DNA of 44,251 bases from an uncultured Eudoraea sp. GTDB lineage: Bacteria > Bacteroidota > Bacteroidia > Flavobacteriales > Flavobacteriaceae. Positions 43,435-44,251 of this stretch are shown piece after piece. The DNA is taken from NCBI RefSeq assembly GCF_947260015.1, contig NZ_CAMYOM010000017.1, forward strand, positions 1 through 44,251, read 5' to 3'. Under the pieces are notes generated by a model that saw nothing but the letters and a program-made list of their open reading frames with translations, did no database searches and had not been told where the DNA came from. A program made the position numbers and the translations under genes. Within the stretch, counting starts at the first letter, position 1. Every line of letters starts with the position of its first letter.

Positions 43435-44251
43435 AAATATTCTTAGTGCCTGGCAGCGTTTAATTGGACTATTAAAGCTTGACAAGCGAGATATTCTTCA
43501 AATATTTTACTATGCAATATTTGCAGGGGTAGTCAATTTATCCCTTCCTTTAGGGATACAAGCCATAATAAACCTGATCCAGGGAGCCCAGGTAAGTACT
43601 TCCTGGATAATTTTGGTAATACTTGTAACATTAGGTGTCGCTTTTGTTGGTGTCCTGCAATTAATGCAGATACGGATTATTGAAAATGTGCAGCAAAAAA
43701 TATTCACCAGATCTGCATTTGAGTTTGCTTACCGATTCCCAAAAATAAAGATGAATCAGCTGCTTAATTTCTATCCTCCGGAGTTAGCTAATCGCTTTTT
43801 TGATACCTTAAATGTGCAGAAAGGCCTTTCCAAAATATTAATTGATTTCCCGGCAGCTTTATTACAGATAATTCTGGGTTTACTTTTACTCTCATTCTAT
43901 CATCCTTTTTTTATCATTTATGGGATTCTGTTACTACTACTAATATACATAGTATTCAAATTTACTGCACAAAGAGGCCTGGAGACCAGCTTAGATGAGT
44001 CAAAAAATAAATATAAGGTTGCGCATTGGATACAAGAGGTAGCACGATCGATAGTTAGTTTTAAGTTATCCGGAAAAACCAAATTGGCTATGAACAAAAC
44101 TGACGTTTTAGTGTCTGACTATCTTGGCGCCAGGGAAAGTCACTTTAAAATATTGGTGATTCAGTTTATTCAGATGATTGGTTTTAAAGTTCTGGTTACC
44201 CTTGGCCTATTGCTTATAGGGGGGATTCTTGTCCTTAATCAGGAGATGAAT
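43427..44251 (+). CDS. ABC transporter with transmembrane domain, partial at the right edge
   Basis: An open frame of 275 codons from ATG 43427 to the end of the window, no stop reached. It begins MAKNILSAWQRLIGLLKLDK and holds a type I exporter transmembrane domain: helices at about residues 30-50, 60-80, 142-160, 162-180 and 255-272. The loop between the second and third helices has RSAFEFAYRFPKIKM, like peptidase-free HlyB/LapB-type exporters. The ATP-binding domain lies beyond the edge. The coupling with TetR and the type of domain suggest a drug or peptide efflux, or type I secretion, operon. Confidence 0.85.
   Translation, partial: MAKNILSAWQRLIGLLKLDKRDILQIFYYAIFAGVVNLSLPLGIQAIINLIQGAQVSTSWIILVILVTLGVAFVGVLQLMQIRIIENVQQKIFTRSAFEFAYRFPKIKMNQLLNFYPPELANRFFDTLNVQKGLSKILIDFPAALLQIILGLLLLSFYHPFFIIYGILLLLLIYIVFKFTAQRGLETSLDESKNKYKVAHWIQEVARSIVSFKLSGKTKLAMNKTDVLVSDYLGARESHFKILVIQFIQMIGFKVLVTLGLLLIGGILVLNQEMN

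Overview
The window looks like the chromosome of a member of the Flavobacteriaceae (Bacteroidota). The evidence is the adjacent gliding genes gldE and gldD, a TonB-dependent receptor, SPII lipoproteins, an atpDC pair apart from the rest of the ATP synthase genes, a ribosomal protein L21 with a long C-terminal extension, and many copies of the Bacteroidota promoter element TAnnTTTG. Shine-Dalgarno sequences are essentially absent and TTG starts are frequent. The DNA is AT-rich throughout, with no insertion sequence, phage, CRISPR array, tRNA or rRNA gene visible. It reads as ordinary chromosome, densely packed.

Layout. 1-2.05 kb: atpD-atpC. 2.05-9.0 kb: biotin cluster (bioF, a DUF2007/zinc-ribbon gene, bioD, bioA, a beta-ketoacyl synthase, bioB), preceded by a divergent GNAT gene and interrupted by an antisense Coa1-like gene. 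9.1-12.4 kb: cupin-like protein, a large GNAT-like protein, fatty acid hydroxylase, recX. 12.5-17.2 kb (minus strand): a glycosidase-like lipoprotein, RNase E/G, a 29-residue very basic protein, HU. 17.3-21.7 kb: mutY-ssb-gldE-gldD and a threonine dehydratase-like enzyme. 21.7-27.4 kb: a lipoprotein, a decayed EamA transporter, a DUF2807 adhesin-like protein, a pair of M16 peptidases and a DUF4199 membrane protein. 27.5-29.8 kb: rplU-rpmA and ahcY. 29.9-36.0 kb: Sfp-type phosphopantetheinyl transferase, thiamine-binding YkoF-like protein, PnuC/PnuT-type transporter, NadR-like kinase and DUF4301, then a TPP riboswitch and a TonB-dependent receptor. 36.1-41.3 kb: Rieske-like lipoprotein, greA with a structured leader, HIT protein, histidine kinase, flavin reductase, DUF3127, aat. 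41.4 kb to the end: secreted protein, tag, and a TetR regulator with an ABC exporter that runs off the right edge.

The most interesting parts are these. (1) A probable thiamine salvage locus, in which the TPP riboswitch ties the TonB receptor to thiamine; a PnuT-like carrier, a NadR-like kinase and a DUF4301 protein with sugar-nucleotidyltransferase-like motifs lie directly upstream. (2) A FabB/F-type ketoacyl synthase inside the biotin cluster, where no bioC or bioH is seen. (3) Three dyads at exact 22-bp spacing over the tetR promoter. (4) A greA leader with two hairpins, resembling in layout the E. coli GraL leader. (5) A perfect 22-bp palindrome between divergent genes. All functions are read from sequence alone, without database searches.
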